DNA of 64,000 nucleotides from Mycolicibacterium sarraceniae (GTDB lineage: Bacteria > Actinomycetota > Actinomycetes > Mycobacteriales > Mycobacteriaceae). Within the stretch, counting starts at the first letter, position 1; every line of letters starts with the position of its first letter. The notes under the pieces are model-generated. The model did not search any database. It was not told the origin of the DNA and was given only the letters and a program-made list of their open reading frames with translations. Location of the stretch: assembly GCF_010731875.1 (NCBI RefSeq), contig NZ_AP022595.1, forward strand, positions 2,852,001 through 2,916,000, given 5' to 3'. The position numbers and the translations under genes were made by a program. Below, in pieces: positions 28,180 to 37,773 of this stretch.

Positions 28180-29163
28180 ATGCCCAATGTGGTTGTGACG
28201 GGCGGGTACGGCTTCGTCGGATCGCATCTTGTCACGGCGCTGCTGGAACGCGGTGACTCGGTCACGGTCTTCGACTTCGCGAAGAACACCCGCGATAGCA
28301 GCATCGATTTCGACCAGTATCCCAACTTTCGCTTTGTTCAAGGCGACGTCACCGATCTTTCCGCTCTTGAAGCGGTCGTGACACCCGAGACCGACAGGGT
28401 TTTCCATCTGGCTTCAGTGGTGGGCGTCAACAGATACGTCGAGGATCCGCTGCGCGTTGTCGATGTCAGCGTGATCGGCACTCGCAACGTTCTCGAGCTG
28501 AGCCGTCGGCACGGGGCGCGGGTGGTTTTCACCAGCACGTCGGAGGTGTTCGGAAAAAACCCGGCCACGCCGTGGCGCGAGGACGACGATCGTGTGCTCG
28601 GTTCGACCCGAACCGCACGGTGGAGCTACAGCACCAGCAAGGCGATGGCTGAGCACATGGTTTTCGCGATGCACGACACCTACGGGCTGCCGGTGACGGT
28701 TGTGCGTTTCTTCAACGTGTATGGGCCGCGGCAGAATCCGATCTTCGTCATCTCCAAGAGCATTCACCGGATCCTTAACGGCCGCGAGCCGCTGCTCTAT
28801 GACTCGGGGGAGCAGACCCGGTGTTTCACCTACGTCGACGACGCCATCGCCGGCACATTACTTGCGGCTGACAGTGATTCGGCGGTCGGTGAGGTGTTCA
28901 ACATCGGGAGCATGACCGAGACCAGCATGCAGGATGCTGTTGATTTGGCGATCCAGATCGCGAATGTCGATTCGGTGTCGAGTACCGCAGCCTTTGACAC
29001 CGCTCAACGATATGGGACCCGCTACGAGGATATCCCGCGCCGAATCCCCGATTCGACCAAGGCACAGCGTGAGCTGGGCTGGCGACTTCAGGTTGACCTC
29101 GAGGAAGGACTTCGCCGCACCATCGACTGGGCGCGGGCCAACCCCTGGTATCTCGAAGGGTAA
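28180..29163 (+). CDS. NAD-dependent nucleotide-sugar epimerase/decarboxylase (UDP-glucuronate decarboxylase-like)
   Basis: This 327-residue extended SDR protein has an N-terminal VVVTGGYGFVGSHL glycine-rich NAD motif and a catalytic YSTSK (Tyr150, Lys154). A TSTSEVFG segment places Glu122 next to Thr and Ser, as in UDP-glucuronate decarboxylases (UXS, ArnA); RCFTYVDD resembles their Arg-containing segment. Placed directly after a UDP-sugar 6-dehydrogenase, the simplest reading is UDP-glucose to UDP-glucuronate to UDP-xylose or a related pentose. A 4-epimerase giving UDP-galacturonate is the alternative. It lies 45 bp after the dehydrogenase and 9 bp before a glycosyltransferase, so the three were probably acquired or kept as a donor-plus-transfer unit. 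Confidence 0.78.
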   Translation: MPNVVVTGGYGFVGSHLVTALLERGDSVTVFDFAKNTRDSSIDFDQYPNFRFVQGDVTDLSALEAVVTPETDRVFHLASVVGVNRYVEDPLRVVDVSVIGTRNVLELSRRHGARVVFTSTSEVFGKNPATPWREDDDRVLGSTRTARWSYSTSKAMAEHMVFAMHDTYGLPVTVVRFFNVYGPRQNPIFVISKSIHRILNGREPLLYDSGEQTRCFTYVDDAIAGTLLAADSDSAVGEVFNIGSMTETSMQDAVDLAIQIANVDSVSSTAAFDTAQRYGTRYEDIPRRIPDSTKAQRELGWRLQVDLEEGLRRTIDWARANPWYLEG

Positions 29164-29172
29164 GGATCTGCA

Positions 29173-30441
29173 TTGAAATTTGTCCTGGCGAACTGGGGAA
29201 CGCGCGGCGAAGTGGAACCCTATGTCGCGGTTGGCCGCGAGCTGATTCGCCGCGGACATGACGTGCACATGGCCGTCACGCCTGAGATGGTCGCCTTCGC
29301 CGAGGCCGCGGGGCCTACGGCGGTGCGGTACGGACCGCCAATGGCGGGCGTCCTGGATCCGCACCGCGATTTCTGGCTCGGCTTATTCGACAAGCCGTGG
29401 ACTCGGACCGGGGAACTGGGCCGGCTATCACGCGAGTATTCGGAGCCGCTCACCGAGAGCCGAGGGGAAGTCAGCGCGACTTTGACATCGCTGGCGAGTG
29501 GAGCCGATCTCCTTCTCACTGGCATGAATTTCGAGGATGTAGCGGTCAATGTCGCGGACTACTGCGGCATTCCGTTCGCCACGTTGCATCACTTTCCGTT
29601 GCGGGCGAACGGCCGTCTTCTGCCGGTTCTGCCGCCGCCGGTGGGCCGCTCCGTAATGTCGGCGTTCGAATGGCTGGCCTGGCGCGGGCCGAAGAAATCC
29701 GAGGATGCCCAGCGCCGCGAACTCGGTCTGCCCGTGGCGACCAGCCCTTGGCCGCGGCGGATCGCCGAACGCGGTTCGCTGGAAATCCAGGCTTACGACG
29801 AGGTGTGTTTTCCCGGGCTGGCGTCCGAATGGGCGAAATGGAACGGCCAGCGGCCGTTCGTCGGCGCGCTGACGATGGCGCTCCCGACGGACAACGACGA
29901 CGACGTGACATCGTGGATCGCGGCGGGGGAGCCGCCCATCTGTTTCGCGTTCGGCAGTGTTGGGGTCGAATCTGCCGCCGACACCCTCGCCATGATCACC
30001 GGTGCTTGCGCGCAGTTAGGTCAGCGCGCGTTGATCTGCGCCGCTGGATCCGATTTCACTAACATTGGCGAATCCGATGGCGTCAAGGTTGTGGACGTGG
30101 TCAATTACGCGGCGATTTTCCCTGCCTGCCGCGCACTCGTGCACCACGGCGGCTCAGGCACCACCAATGCAGGGATGCGTGCCGGCATCCCTACTCTGAT
30201 CCTCTGGACGCTGCCTGACCAGGCGGCCTGGGCGGCTCGGGTCAAACGTCTGAAAGTCGGTGCTGGGCGGCGCTTTTCGATGACCGTACAGGAATCACTG
30301 GTTGAGGACCTTCGCACAATTCTGGCCCCCGATTACCTCAGCCGGGCTCGAGGGCTGGGTGCTCAGATGACCACCGCCGCGGAGAGCATTGCGGCCGCTG
30401 CCGATCTTGTGGAACAGTTCGCGGGACGGGGAACAGTATGA
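29173..30441 (+). CDS. GT1-family glycosyltransferase (Rtf/Gtf type)
   Basis: This 422-residue protein is the fourth GT1 paralogue. It uses a TTG start with AAGGA 6 nt upstream and begins MKFVLANWGTRGEVEPYVA. The donor site is LVHHGGSGTTNAGMRAGIP, then ILWTLPDQAAWAARVKRL. GEVEP replaces the GDVEP or GDIEP seen in the other four, and the AVRYGPPMAGVLDP acceptor segment also differs, so it likely recognises another acceptor or sugar. It sits immediately after the dehydrogenase and decarboxylase-like genes, which makes it the best candidate to use their uronic acid or pentose product. Its stop overlaps the acyltransferase start by four bases. Confidence 0.86.
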   Translation: MKFVLANWGTRGEVEPYVAVGRELIRRGHDVHMAVTPEMVAFAEAAGPTAVRYGPPMAGVLDPHRDFWLGLFDKPWTRTGELGRLSREYSEPLTESRGEVSATLTSLASGADLLLTGMNFEDVAVNVADYCGIPFATLHHFPLRANGRLLPVLPPPVGRSVMSAFEWLAWRGPKKSEDAQRRELGLPVATSPWPRRIAERGSLEIQAYDEVCFPGLASEWAKWNGQRPFVGALTMALPTDNDDDVTSWIAAGEPPICFAFGSVGVESAADTLAMITGACAQLGQRALICAAGSDFTNIGESDGVKVVDVVNYAAIFPACRALVHHGGSGTTNAGMRAGIPTLILWTLPDQAAWAARVKRLKVGAGRRFSMTVQESLVEDLRTILAPDYLSRARGLGAQMTTAAESIAAAADLVEQFAGRGTV

Positions 30442-31625
30442 GCGCCGACCCGGAAACGACGAACACCGATCGTGCAACCGCTGGCCGGCCCGGGCGTTTG
30501 ATGAAGAGCGCTCCCAGCCTGGCGCAGGCATTCGATCCGCGGAACAACGCGCTGAACTCTTGGCGGTTGGCGCTGGCAACCGGGGTCATTCTGTGGCACT
30601 CCTGGCCGCTGACGGGTCACACAATGTCGTTTTCGCCAGCTCTGCGACTGCTCGGAGAAGGGTTCGTCGATGGGTTCTTTGCCATCTCAGGATTTCTGAT
30701 CACCTGGAGCTGGTTTCGCCATCCGCGGCTGCGCGACTATTTCGTCGCACGCGCACTGCGGATCCTGCCCGGCCTCTGGATCTGCCTCATCGTCGTTGCG
30801 TTTGTCATCGCGCCGATCGCCGTGGCGATACAGCACGGCTCGGTGAGCAAGCTGCTGCTATCGCGTGCCCCGTTCGATTACGTGCTGAGAAACGGCTTGG
30901 TGGTGATCCAGGCCCAGAGCGATATCGGCGGGACACCCAGCGAGATCCCCTGGCCGGGCTCGTGGAACGGCTCTCTGTGGACCCTGCAGTTCGAGGTGCT
31001 GTGCTACTTCACCGTCGCTGTTCTCGGGGCCACCACACTGCTGCGACGGAGATGGGTGATCCCCGTGTTGTGGGCGGTGGCGCTGTTCTTCTCGATACAG
31101 CTGCCGTCATTGACAGACTTGCAGCCACAGCCAACGCCGGCGCCATTGGACTTCGCGACCAGCCTGCTGATTGAAGAGAGCAATCTTGCCCGCCTCTTTC
31201 TCATGTTCTTTTCCGGAGCGCTCATTTATCACTTCCGGAACGTAATCCCCGCCCGCTGGTCGCTCGTTGCGTTGAGCGTGGTTCTTGTTCTGGGGGCCAG
31301 CGTGATGTCCAATTACCGCTTGATCGGTGCGGTCCCGCTGGCCTACGCACTCCTCGCATCGGGCGCGCTCATTCGCAGCAAGCGATTGAATCTGCGCACC
31401 GACTTGTCCTACGGCGTGTACATATACGCGTTTCCGGTGCAGCAGTTGTTGGTCATCTGTGGGCTTTTCGTCCTGAATCCCTTTGTGTTCGCCACGATTG
31501 CCGCCATCGTCACCCTCCCGCTTGCCGCGCTGAGCTGGTTTCTGGTTGAAAAGCGTGCGCTGTCCTGGAAGTCACGCCTTACCCAACGCGACACGGCCCC
31601 TCCCGCCGAGCCTCGGCCCGGGTAA
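30438..31625 (+). CDS. Membrane O-acyltransferase (acyltransferase-3 family)
   Basis: This 395-residue polytopic protein is of the acyltransferase-3 family (OafA/NodX type). An ILWHSWPLTG segment supplies the essential His near the N-terminus, GFFAISGFLITWSW follows, and about ten hydrophobic helices run to residue 370. Mycobacterial GPL loci contain related acetyltransferases (atf) that O-acetylate 6-deoxytalose. Here an O-acetyl or short-acyl transfer to a sugar is likely. It overlaps the upstream glycosyltransferase stop (ATGA), which implies co-translation and action on the sugar added by that enzyme. The stop lies 3 bp from the end of the convergent SDR gene. Confidence 0.82.
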   Translation: MSADPETTNTDRATAGRPGRLMKSAPSLAQAFDPRNNALNSWRLALATGVILWHSWPLTGHTMSFSPALRLLGEGFVDGFFAISGFLITWSWFRHPRLRDYFVARALRILPGLWICLIVVAFVIAPIAVAIQHGSVSKLLLSRAPFDYVLRNGLVVIQAQSDIGGTPSEIPWPGSWNGSLWTLQFEVLCYFTVAVLGATTLLRRRWVIPVLWAVALFFSIQLPSLTDLQPQPTPAPLDFATSLLIEESNLARLFLMFFSGALIYHFRNVIPARWSLVALSVVLVLGASVMSNYRLIGAVPLAYALLASGALIRSKRLNLRTDLSYGVYIYAFPVQQLLVICGLFVLNPFVFATIAAIVTLPLAALSWFLVEKRALSWKSRLTQRDTAPPAEPRPG

Positions 31626-31628
31626 GGA

Positions 31629-32705
31629 TCAGTCCGGTGCGAGGCCGGGCTGATCGGCGATCCAAACCAGCAGGGCCCTCAGTCCGTCCTTGAGCGCCCA
31701 GGTCGGCCGCCAATCGAGATCGTCGATGGCCGACTCGATATCGCATCGCGCTGCGCGTACGTCGCCGTCCCGGAACTTCCCGCCGACGACTGGATCAGGC
31801 GCGCCGCAGATCGCGGCGAGTGTGTTGGCGAGTTCGTGGATTGTGGTTGGCACACCTGAACCGATGTCGACCGCACGCGCTGGTGCCGCGGGTTTCTCGA
31901 CGGCAGCGAAGAGCGCCTCGACCACGTCGTCGATATAGACGAAATCGCGCAGGATCCGGCCATCTTCGTAGACGTCCAATACCTGGCGCTGTAGGGCCAG
32001 TCGGGCGAAGAGGGCGACAATTCCGGTGTAGGCATTGGTCAGCGACTGGCCCGGTCCGTAGACGTTCTGCAGGCGAAGCACGCTGCACGTGGTGTCGTGA
32101 GCGGCGGTCCAAGCGGTCAGGATGTGCTCTTGGGCGAGTTTGGTCGCGGCGTAGATGTTGGTCGGTCGGGGGTCGGTGCTGCCCGCACGACTCGGCAGCG
32201 GCACGGCGGAATCACCCGTCGGGCCTTGCGGATCCCAGAGACCGGCCATTAGGTCAGCATGGCTGCGGGGGGATGGATGGAAGGTGTGAGTGCCGGACCG
32301 CCATGCGCCTTCGCCGTAGACGGCCCGTGAAGAGGCGAGCACCAGCTGTTCGGGCACATGTCCCGCGCGGGTGAGGGCATCAAGGAGCTGCGTCGTTCCA
32401 ACCACGTTCACTGAACCGTGCCGAGTCGCCTCGGACAGTGACTGCGCCGTTCCTGTCTCCGCCGCCAAATGGACGATCTGGGCGGGCTTGAACAGCCTAA
32501 GCGTGGCATCCATGTCGGGTGCGTGAGTGATGTCGCCGATGAACATCCGCACTGACTGTGGTAGGTCGAGTGTGGCGTGCTCGCCGTGCACCTGCGGGTG
32601 CAGCACGTCCAGCACAGCGACGTCGTAGCCGGCCTGAACGAGGCGGCGTGCGAGTGCGGACCCGATGAAACCCGCCCCGCCGGTGATGAGCACCGATGTA
32701 GACAA
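31629..32705 (-). CDS. NAD-dependent nucleotide-sugar epimerase/dehydratase
   Basis: This 358-residue extended SDR enzyme has N-terminal SVLITGGAGFIGSALARRL, catalytic YAATK and LASSRAVYGEG, so the family triad is complete. The C-terminal half (RDFVYIDDVVEALF) is the substrate-binding region. Family members include dTDP-glucose 4,6-dehydratases, GDP/UDP-sugar epimerases and reductases; it is more like the epimerase/reductase group, and the exact sugar is not determined. A TTG start at 32705 has GGAGG 8 nt upstream. It is downstream of the frameshifted acyltransferase on the same strand, 51 bp away, probably in one transcript. A role in making a deoxyhexose donor (for example 6-deoxytalose) is possible but unproven. 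Confidence 0.78.
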   Translation of the reverse strand: MSTSVLITGGAGFIGSALARRLVQAGYDVAVLDVLHPQVHGEHATLDLPQSVRMFIGDITHAPDMDATLRLFKPAQIVHLAAETGTAQSLSEATRHGSVNVVGTTQLLDALTRAGHVPEQLVLASSRAVYGEGAWRSGTHTFHPSPRSHADLMAGLWDPQGPTGDSAVPLPSRAGSTDPRPTNIYAATKLAQEHILTAWTAAHDTTCSVLRLQNVYGPGQSLTNAYTGIVALFARLALQRQVLDVYEDGRILRDFVYIDDVVEALFAAVEKPAAPARAVDIGSGVPTTIHELANTLAAICGAPDPVVGGKFRDGDVRAARCDIESAIDDLDWRPTWALKDGLRALLVWIADQPGLAPD

Positions 32706-32756
32706 GGGACGACACCTCCGGTCGATCTTTTGGGCCGCTGGGCCCGATGTATGTGG

Positions 32757-34959
32757 TCAGTTGTTGGCGAGTGCGCTGTCAGCAAGTGGGCCCATCACCG
32801 GCGCCAACGCCCGGGAGTATTGCAGCGTCAGGTGACTCGTGTCGAAGTAGACCAGAGAGTTGCCAATGATCACCGGGCACTGGTCGGTGGTGCAGAAAAG
32901 GTCTGTGAGATCGACGTAGTGACCGCCACCGGCAGTGGTCGCGGCTGCCTCCGCTGCGATGCCGCGCTGGTTGACCGCGGCCGACCTTGAAGGTGAGCAG
33001 GCGCTCCCGTCGTCCATATTTGCGGCCAGGCAATTTGGCACGAAAGACCCAGGGTTCGGGACGGGTCCTAGCACCATCACTTGAGCTCCAGTATCGCGCA
33101 GCTGTCCCACCAGGCGCGTCAGGCTGTCCTCCCACGCCTTGTCAAACGGCGTGAAACCGATCTGGAAATTGCTATCCGAAACATAGCCCCGCCAGACACT
33201 GAGCACGACCAGTTGCGGGTGCTCGGCTCGCAGTCGAGCGAGGATCTCGGCGCGCCACTGCTCGCAGTGCCGAATGCTCTCGACAAGCCCGGGTAGATGC
33301 TTGGCAATCGGTACGTCCACCAATGGGCAACCTTCCTTGGCCATCGTCTGCAGCCGCCGGTGCCGCTGGTCAGCGACCCGTTGGAAGGCCGGATTCCACT
33401 GTGCGGCATGCGAATCGCCGACGAGGGCCACTGTGGTCGCCGACGCCAGATCACCCGTCGTGCACTCGGGCTGCCCACCCTCCTTGTCTCCGCGCAGGCA
33501 GCCTCCGGGTAACGGGCCCTGCTGGGCCGCCGCCGCCTCGGCAAGCGGCGGGTCGAGGTTCGACGGTACGCGCTGGACGTCAACGGACGCCGCGACTGCG
33601 GCTTGCACTTGGGCGAAGGCTTGGCGCACCGCGGCGGTGTAGACGGCGGGGCTCGCGTCCGGCGGTACCGGCGCCGTACTGACGGCCAGCGGCGCCGCCA
33701 TTCCGCCGTGCCCGACGGGCGTCGTCGCAACCACCACTTTCAACAGCCCCAGCCCGACGCACACGGCGATCGCAGTGGCGAGAGCGCCCAGTCCCAGACT
33801 GCGCCAGGGGGAGTTGCGCAAGCGGGGGGCAAAGCGCAGGGGATTCTCGAGGAACCGAAGCGTGAGGACGGCGAGCCCGGCGGCCAGCAGCGCAGCCAGA
33901 GTCCTGCCGGTCAGACCCAGCGGGTGGCCCACCACCAGCGGCGCAAACACCAACACCGGCCAATGCCACAGATACCGCGAATACGAAATCCGGCCGGTGG
34001 CCTGCATCAGTGGCAGTCCGAGCAGCCGCCCGCAGCCATCCGTCGGCAGTGCGCAGCCGGCGACGATCACCAGCACTGCGCCCACGGTCGGCAATAAAGC
34101 GGCGATTCCCGGATACAACACCTCATCGTTCAACCAGGTGCAGGCCAGCACGACCAGGCCCAGCCCAGTCCAACCGACGACCACCGAAGTGCGGGCAGGC
34201 AACCGGCGCCAGCGGTATGCAGTGAGGGCCACCAGTCCACCGAGAGCCAACTGCCACGCGCGGGTGGGCAGCGAGAAGAAGGCCGCGGCGGCTGCCAGGT
34301 AGGTGACCACCAGTGACAGTGCGCAAGGACATGACCGCGACCAGGGCTAGGACGATCAGGTAGGGGCGGGCCAAGGAGGTGGCTTGTGTCCGGGTGCGCC
34401 GGCGTACCAGCCGGATAAGCCATGCGGTGGCAATGATCAACGCCGGCCACACCAGGTAGAACTGCTCCTCCACACCGAGCGACCAGTAGTGCAAGAACGG
34501 CGATGGCGCCTGGCCATGATTGAAGTAGCTGGTGTTCTGAACCGTGAACCAGTAATCGCTGACGTACAGCGCACTGGCGATGCCGTCAACGATGGCTGGT
34601 CTGGCCTGTATAGCGGGCAACAACACTGACGAGGCGATCATCGTGACGACACCGACCGCGGCCGAGGCGGGCAGCAGCCGACGGGCCCGCGCCCCGTAGA
34701 ACCGGCGCAGGCCGACTGTCCCGCTGGAATTTGCTTCGCGCCAAAGCACCCCGGTGATCAGGAAACCCGAGATGACGAAGAAGACGTCCACGCCGACGAA
34801 CCCACCGGCGAGTCCGGGCACCTGCGCGTGGAAAAGGACCACAGCCACTACCGCGATGGCGCGCAACCCCTCGATATCCGGGCGAAATGGTGACCGCTCA
34901 GAGCCTCGGTTCGGGACCTCCTGGGGAGGGCGAACGCTGTCAGCCTGGGTCAAGGGCAC
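32757..34959 (-). pseudogene. OafA-like acyltransferase with C-terminal SGNH domain, frameshifted
   Basis: About 733 codons once encoded a two-domain O-acyltransferase: an N-terminal acyltransferase-3 membrane domain (FRPDIEGLRAIAVVAVVLFHA, VFFVISGFLITGVLW) and a C-terminal periplasmic SGNH domain with VALVGDSHAAQWNP and later FDTSHL, which supply the Ser and Asp/His. One extra base within 34320-34323 breaks the frame after the AVMSL codons. The two halves are open at 34959-34123 and 34310-32757. The SGNH part stays in a 517-codon frame, so a truncated product is possible. The break could be real loss or a sequencing error. In an intact locus it would add an acyl group to an exported sugar. 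Confidence 0.82.
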
Positions 34960-35114
34960 CTACTCGGAATGAATGCGGAACGTGCTGGGGATTGAATGCG
35001 GAACGCGTCGTAGAGACGTGGCATTTTCACACCTCTCCCGGCCAAAAATGGGGGATTCGATCAATTGGTGTTGATTCGCCGCCTGTTCATCGAGTTTTGC
35101 CCGCGGCCCCGGTG

Positions 35115-35612
35115 TCAGCTGTGCTCGTTGATCCAGTTATTAGTGAAGCGCAATGTTGCCGGAATGCTCTCCGCCAGGCCAGCGCCGATGGTCTTTTCCA
35201 CAGTTCCGCCTACAAACGGGATCTTGACCTGGACTTGTATTGCAGAGCGTAGTTGCGAACCGGTGGTCGTCGGCACCAACCAGTTCTTTGCCTGGCTGGA
35301 TCCCAGCCCCGCCGCCGAGAGGGTGCTCTCACCCCGCGCGTGACCGTCATCGACTGGTTGCCACGTTTCGCAGTAGACGAGTTTTAGGTCTGCGCCGACA
35401 ACCCGGGCGACGGGCGCGGGCAGCAGTCGCCGCCCCAGCTGTTGAATGATGCGCACCGTCACAATGCCGTCGTCGTCGACGACCAGTGAGTCCAAGGTGG
35501 CGCTTTCATCGCCGGCCACCCGGGCCTGCCAGTAATCCGCCCGGGCGAAGGCCGCGCGGATTTGTTCCACGCTGGCAGCGGAATCGGAAACGACGTCGAA
35601 TGAGCGCGGCAT
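35115..35612 (-). CDS. DUF2505-like (SRPBCC-fold) protein
   Basis: This 165-residue protein begins MPRSFDVVSDSAASVEQIR and ends NNWINEHS. It is consistent with the mycobacterial DUF2505 family, a START/SRPBCC-like lipid-binding fold of unknown function. No membrane segment or signal peptide is evident. It stands alone on the minus strand, with 155 bp before the acyltransferase start and about 213 bp of shared divergent upstream sequence with the methyltransferase at 35826. Its place in a glycolipid locus allows a guess of lipid or intermediate binding, but nothing in the sequence proves that. Confidence 0.7.
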   Translation of the reverse strand: MPRSFDVVSDSAASVEQIRAAFARADYWQARVAGDESATLDSLVVDDDGIVTVRIIQQLGRRLLPAPVARVVGADLKLVYCETWQPVDDGHARGESTLSAAGLGSSQAKNWLVPTTTGSQLRSAIQVQVKIPFVGGTVEKTIGAGLAESIPATLRFTNNWINEHS

Positions 35613-35825
35613 AGCAGAGGATTGTTACCTGAGCGCGCTCCGTCGCGATACCGAACGCTGGGATTTTTTTGCACTGTGGACGGTATTAGCCCCTTTCGCG
35701 TCGGTCGGCCGACCGCGTTCCCGCAGGCAGGAACGCGATTTGCCTATTCTGCTGACGGCGCGGAGTCAGGCGGTATTGTCTGTCTCCGACCAACCACCAC
35801 CCAGTTAGCCAGTTAGCAGGTTCAG

Positions 35826-37007
35826 GTGACACGCGCATCTCGACGAGCCCAGCCCATTCAGGAATCGGGCGCTGGCGCGGTCGCGGGAGTTGATCGGAAG
35901 ACGGTCGAGCGAACGACTATTCATCGTGTCTGGAAAGCGATACTCGTCGGCATCGCGGTCCTCGTAGCGATCGCATGTTTTTTTGCGCCAGTAGTGCTGG
36001 TCGTGATTGGTGTAGTTCTGATACTGCTGCTGGGGGGCCGCTTGTTTTATCGAAACAGGGACCGGTACATCCCCAATTTGTACGCCCGGGATATCAAGGT
36101 TTACGACGAGGCGTATCGCGCGTTCATCCACCGCTCGCTCGCGGATCTGAGACGGTGCAAGATCGGCGGGCACACCCTGCTCTGGGAGGCATCGCAACTC
36201 GCTGCGCCGTCGCCGCAGAATGCCCGGGAACTCTTGCTCGACTTGGGTGTCTGGCTCGGTTGGTCGACCCGCTTGGCGGCTGATGCCTCCGGACGCACGG
36301 TTTACGGTTTCGACACTTTTGAGGGTCTTGTCGAAGATTGGCAGGTTGATGACCAGATGGTCATCAAGAGCGGAACATTTTCACTGAGCGAACCCCTAGC
36401 CCAGCGCCTGATGCCCGATACCGGCGTGACGTTGGACGCCGACGGCCTGCCGGCCGCACTGGGGCGAAACGTGCAATTTATCAAGGGGATGACGTACGAC
36501 ACCCTGGCACCGTTCCTGGCGAGCAGACCGGATGATCCGATCCGGCTTTTCCACATGGATCTGGACACCTACGAGAGCTGCCAGCATGCGTTGGAGGCCT
36601 GTAAGGACCGCTTTGTTGAAGGGTCGATCCTCGTCTTCGACGAGTATCTGGTCACCAACGCCGAGATGCTGGCCTTCTACGAGTTCCAGAACAAGTATCA
36701 GCTGGAGTGGCGGTACCGGGCCTGGGGTCTCGAGATGTGGGAAATGAACGTCGAGATGGTCACTTCGGCATGGAAGCGCGTGCCCTACTACTTCCTCGCG
36801 GTTGCCGTGTATTGGGTGATCGGGAACGGTAATTTCGCGTGGGCGTTCTTCAGCAAGCGCTTCTGGCGGTTCTGGCTTGGCGCACCGACAGGCGATATCG
36901 GCTTCATGCTTGGTGCGGCTGGGCAGCGAAAATCTGTCAGCCTCGAAATCACGGGCCTGGGCACCCTCGACCGGACCAACCAACGTAATAACAACCCGGA
37001 CAAGTGA
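35826..37007 (+). CDS. Membrane-anchored TylF-like SAM methyltransferase
   Basis: This 393-residue protein carries two clustered hydrophobic helices near the N-terminus (VGIAVLVAIACFFAPVVLVV and on), then a TylF-type methyltransferase domain. The SAM loop is LLLDLGVWLGWSTR, then VYGFDTFEGL; the acidic metal site is FHMDLDTYESCQ. This is much longer than the 271-residue TylF protein at 10314 because of the N-terminal anchor and a C-terminal extension with a further hydrophobic stretch (YYFLAVAVYWVIGNGN). Tethering suggests it methylates a membrane-embedded lipid-linked sugar or the lipid itself. The GTG at 35826 is the only plausible start. It opens the plus-strand run leading to the NRPS genes. 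Confidence 0.78.
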   Translation: MTRASRRAQPIQESGAGAVAGVDRKTVERTTIHRVWKAILVGIAVLVAIACFFAPVVLVVIGVVLILLLGGRLFYRNRDRYIPNLYARDIKVYDEAYRAFIHRSLADLRRCKIGGHTLLWEASQLAAPSPQNARELLLDLGVWLGWSTRLAADASGRTVYGFDTFEGLVEDWQVDDQMVIKSGTFSLSEPLAQRLMPDTGVTLDADGLPAALGRNVQFIKGMTYDTLAPFLASRPDDPIRLFHMDLDTYESCQHALEACKDRFVEGSILVFDEYLVTNAEMLAFYEFQNKYQLEWRYRAWGLEMWEMNVEMVTSAWKRVPYYFLAVAVYWVIGNGNFAWAFFSKRFWRFWLGAPTGDIGFMLGAAGQRKSVSLEITGLGTLDRTNQRNNNPDK

Positions 37008-37021
37008 AGGGACACCGTTAG

Positions 37022-37771
37022 GTGGATATCAATAGCGGATTGGTGCAGCTGGCCGACGCGCTGCCGGGGGTCAACCGGATCCGATCGGTGCAGCGTGCGC
37101 TCGAAGGGCGGCTGCGCCCCGTCTATCTCGAGATCGGTGTGTCACGGGGGCAGGCGTTCCAGAAGATCGGTGCCGACGTGAAGATCGCAGTCGACCCGGC
37201 GTTCCGGATCGCTCAGCGCACCCGCGAGATTGCCGACGCCAGGGCACGCGTCACCCGTTACTTCGAGATGACCAGCGACGACTTCTTCAGCAACCACGCG
37301 GAATTGCTCGAGCACAACCCCGTCGACGTTGCATTGATCGACGGGCTGCATACCTATGAACAGGTGGTGCGCGACGTCGAGAACACCCTGCGCTACCTAA
37401 AAGACGACGGTGTCATCTTCTTGCACGACTGCAACCCGCCGTTCGAGCTGGCCGGTCGCCGTGCGGAATCGTGGGACGAGTTTATGAAGTCGCAGTCAGG
37501 GCCGGTGGCTATCGGTATCTGGAACGGCGATGTCTGGAAGGCGATCGTTGAGCTGCGCAGCACCCACGACGATTTGGTGGTCGGCGTTCTCAAGTGCGAC
37601 CAGGGCGTCGGGTTCGTTCGGAAAGGCAGACCAGAGTCGACCCTGCCCTACACGGTCCAAGAGGTCGCGGCGTTGACCTACGCAGACCTCAAGGCCGACC
37701 GCAAGCGCCTGCTGAACCTGAAGCCACCGCGCTACCTCAACCAGCTTCTCGGCGAGGTGGCCGCGACGTAA
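37022..37771 (+). CDS. Class I SAM methyltransferase (Methyltransf_24-like)
   Basis: This 249-residue soluble methyltransferase is related to the protein at 15964. It carries VYLEIGVSRGQAF (SAM loop), VDVALIDGLHTYEQVV and GVIFLHDCNP. In M. smegmatis GPL loci the fatty-acyl and rhamnosyl methyltransferases (fmt, rmt) belong to similar small class I families, so either a sugar hydroxyl or the 3-hydroxyl of the acyl chain could be the target. The GTG at 37022 follows the upstream methyltransferase by 14 bp, and its stop is 2 bp before the next gene, so co-transcription is likely. Confidence 0.8.
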   Translation: MDINSGLVQLADALPGVNRIRSVQRALEGRLRPVYLEIGVSRGQAFQKIGADVKIAVDPAFRIAQRTREIADARARVTRYFEMTSDDFFSNHAELLEHNPVDVALIDGLHTYEQVVRDVENTLRYLKDDGVIFLHDCNPPFELAGRRAESWDEFMKSQSGPVAIGIWNGDVWKAIVELRSTHDDLVVGVLKCDQGVGFVRKGRPESTLPYTVQEVAALTYADLKADRKRLLNLKPPRYLNQLLGEVAAT

Positions 37772-37773
37772 CG

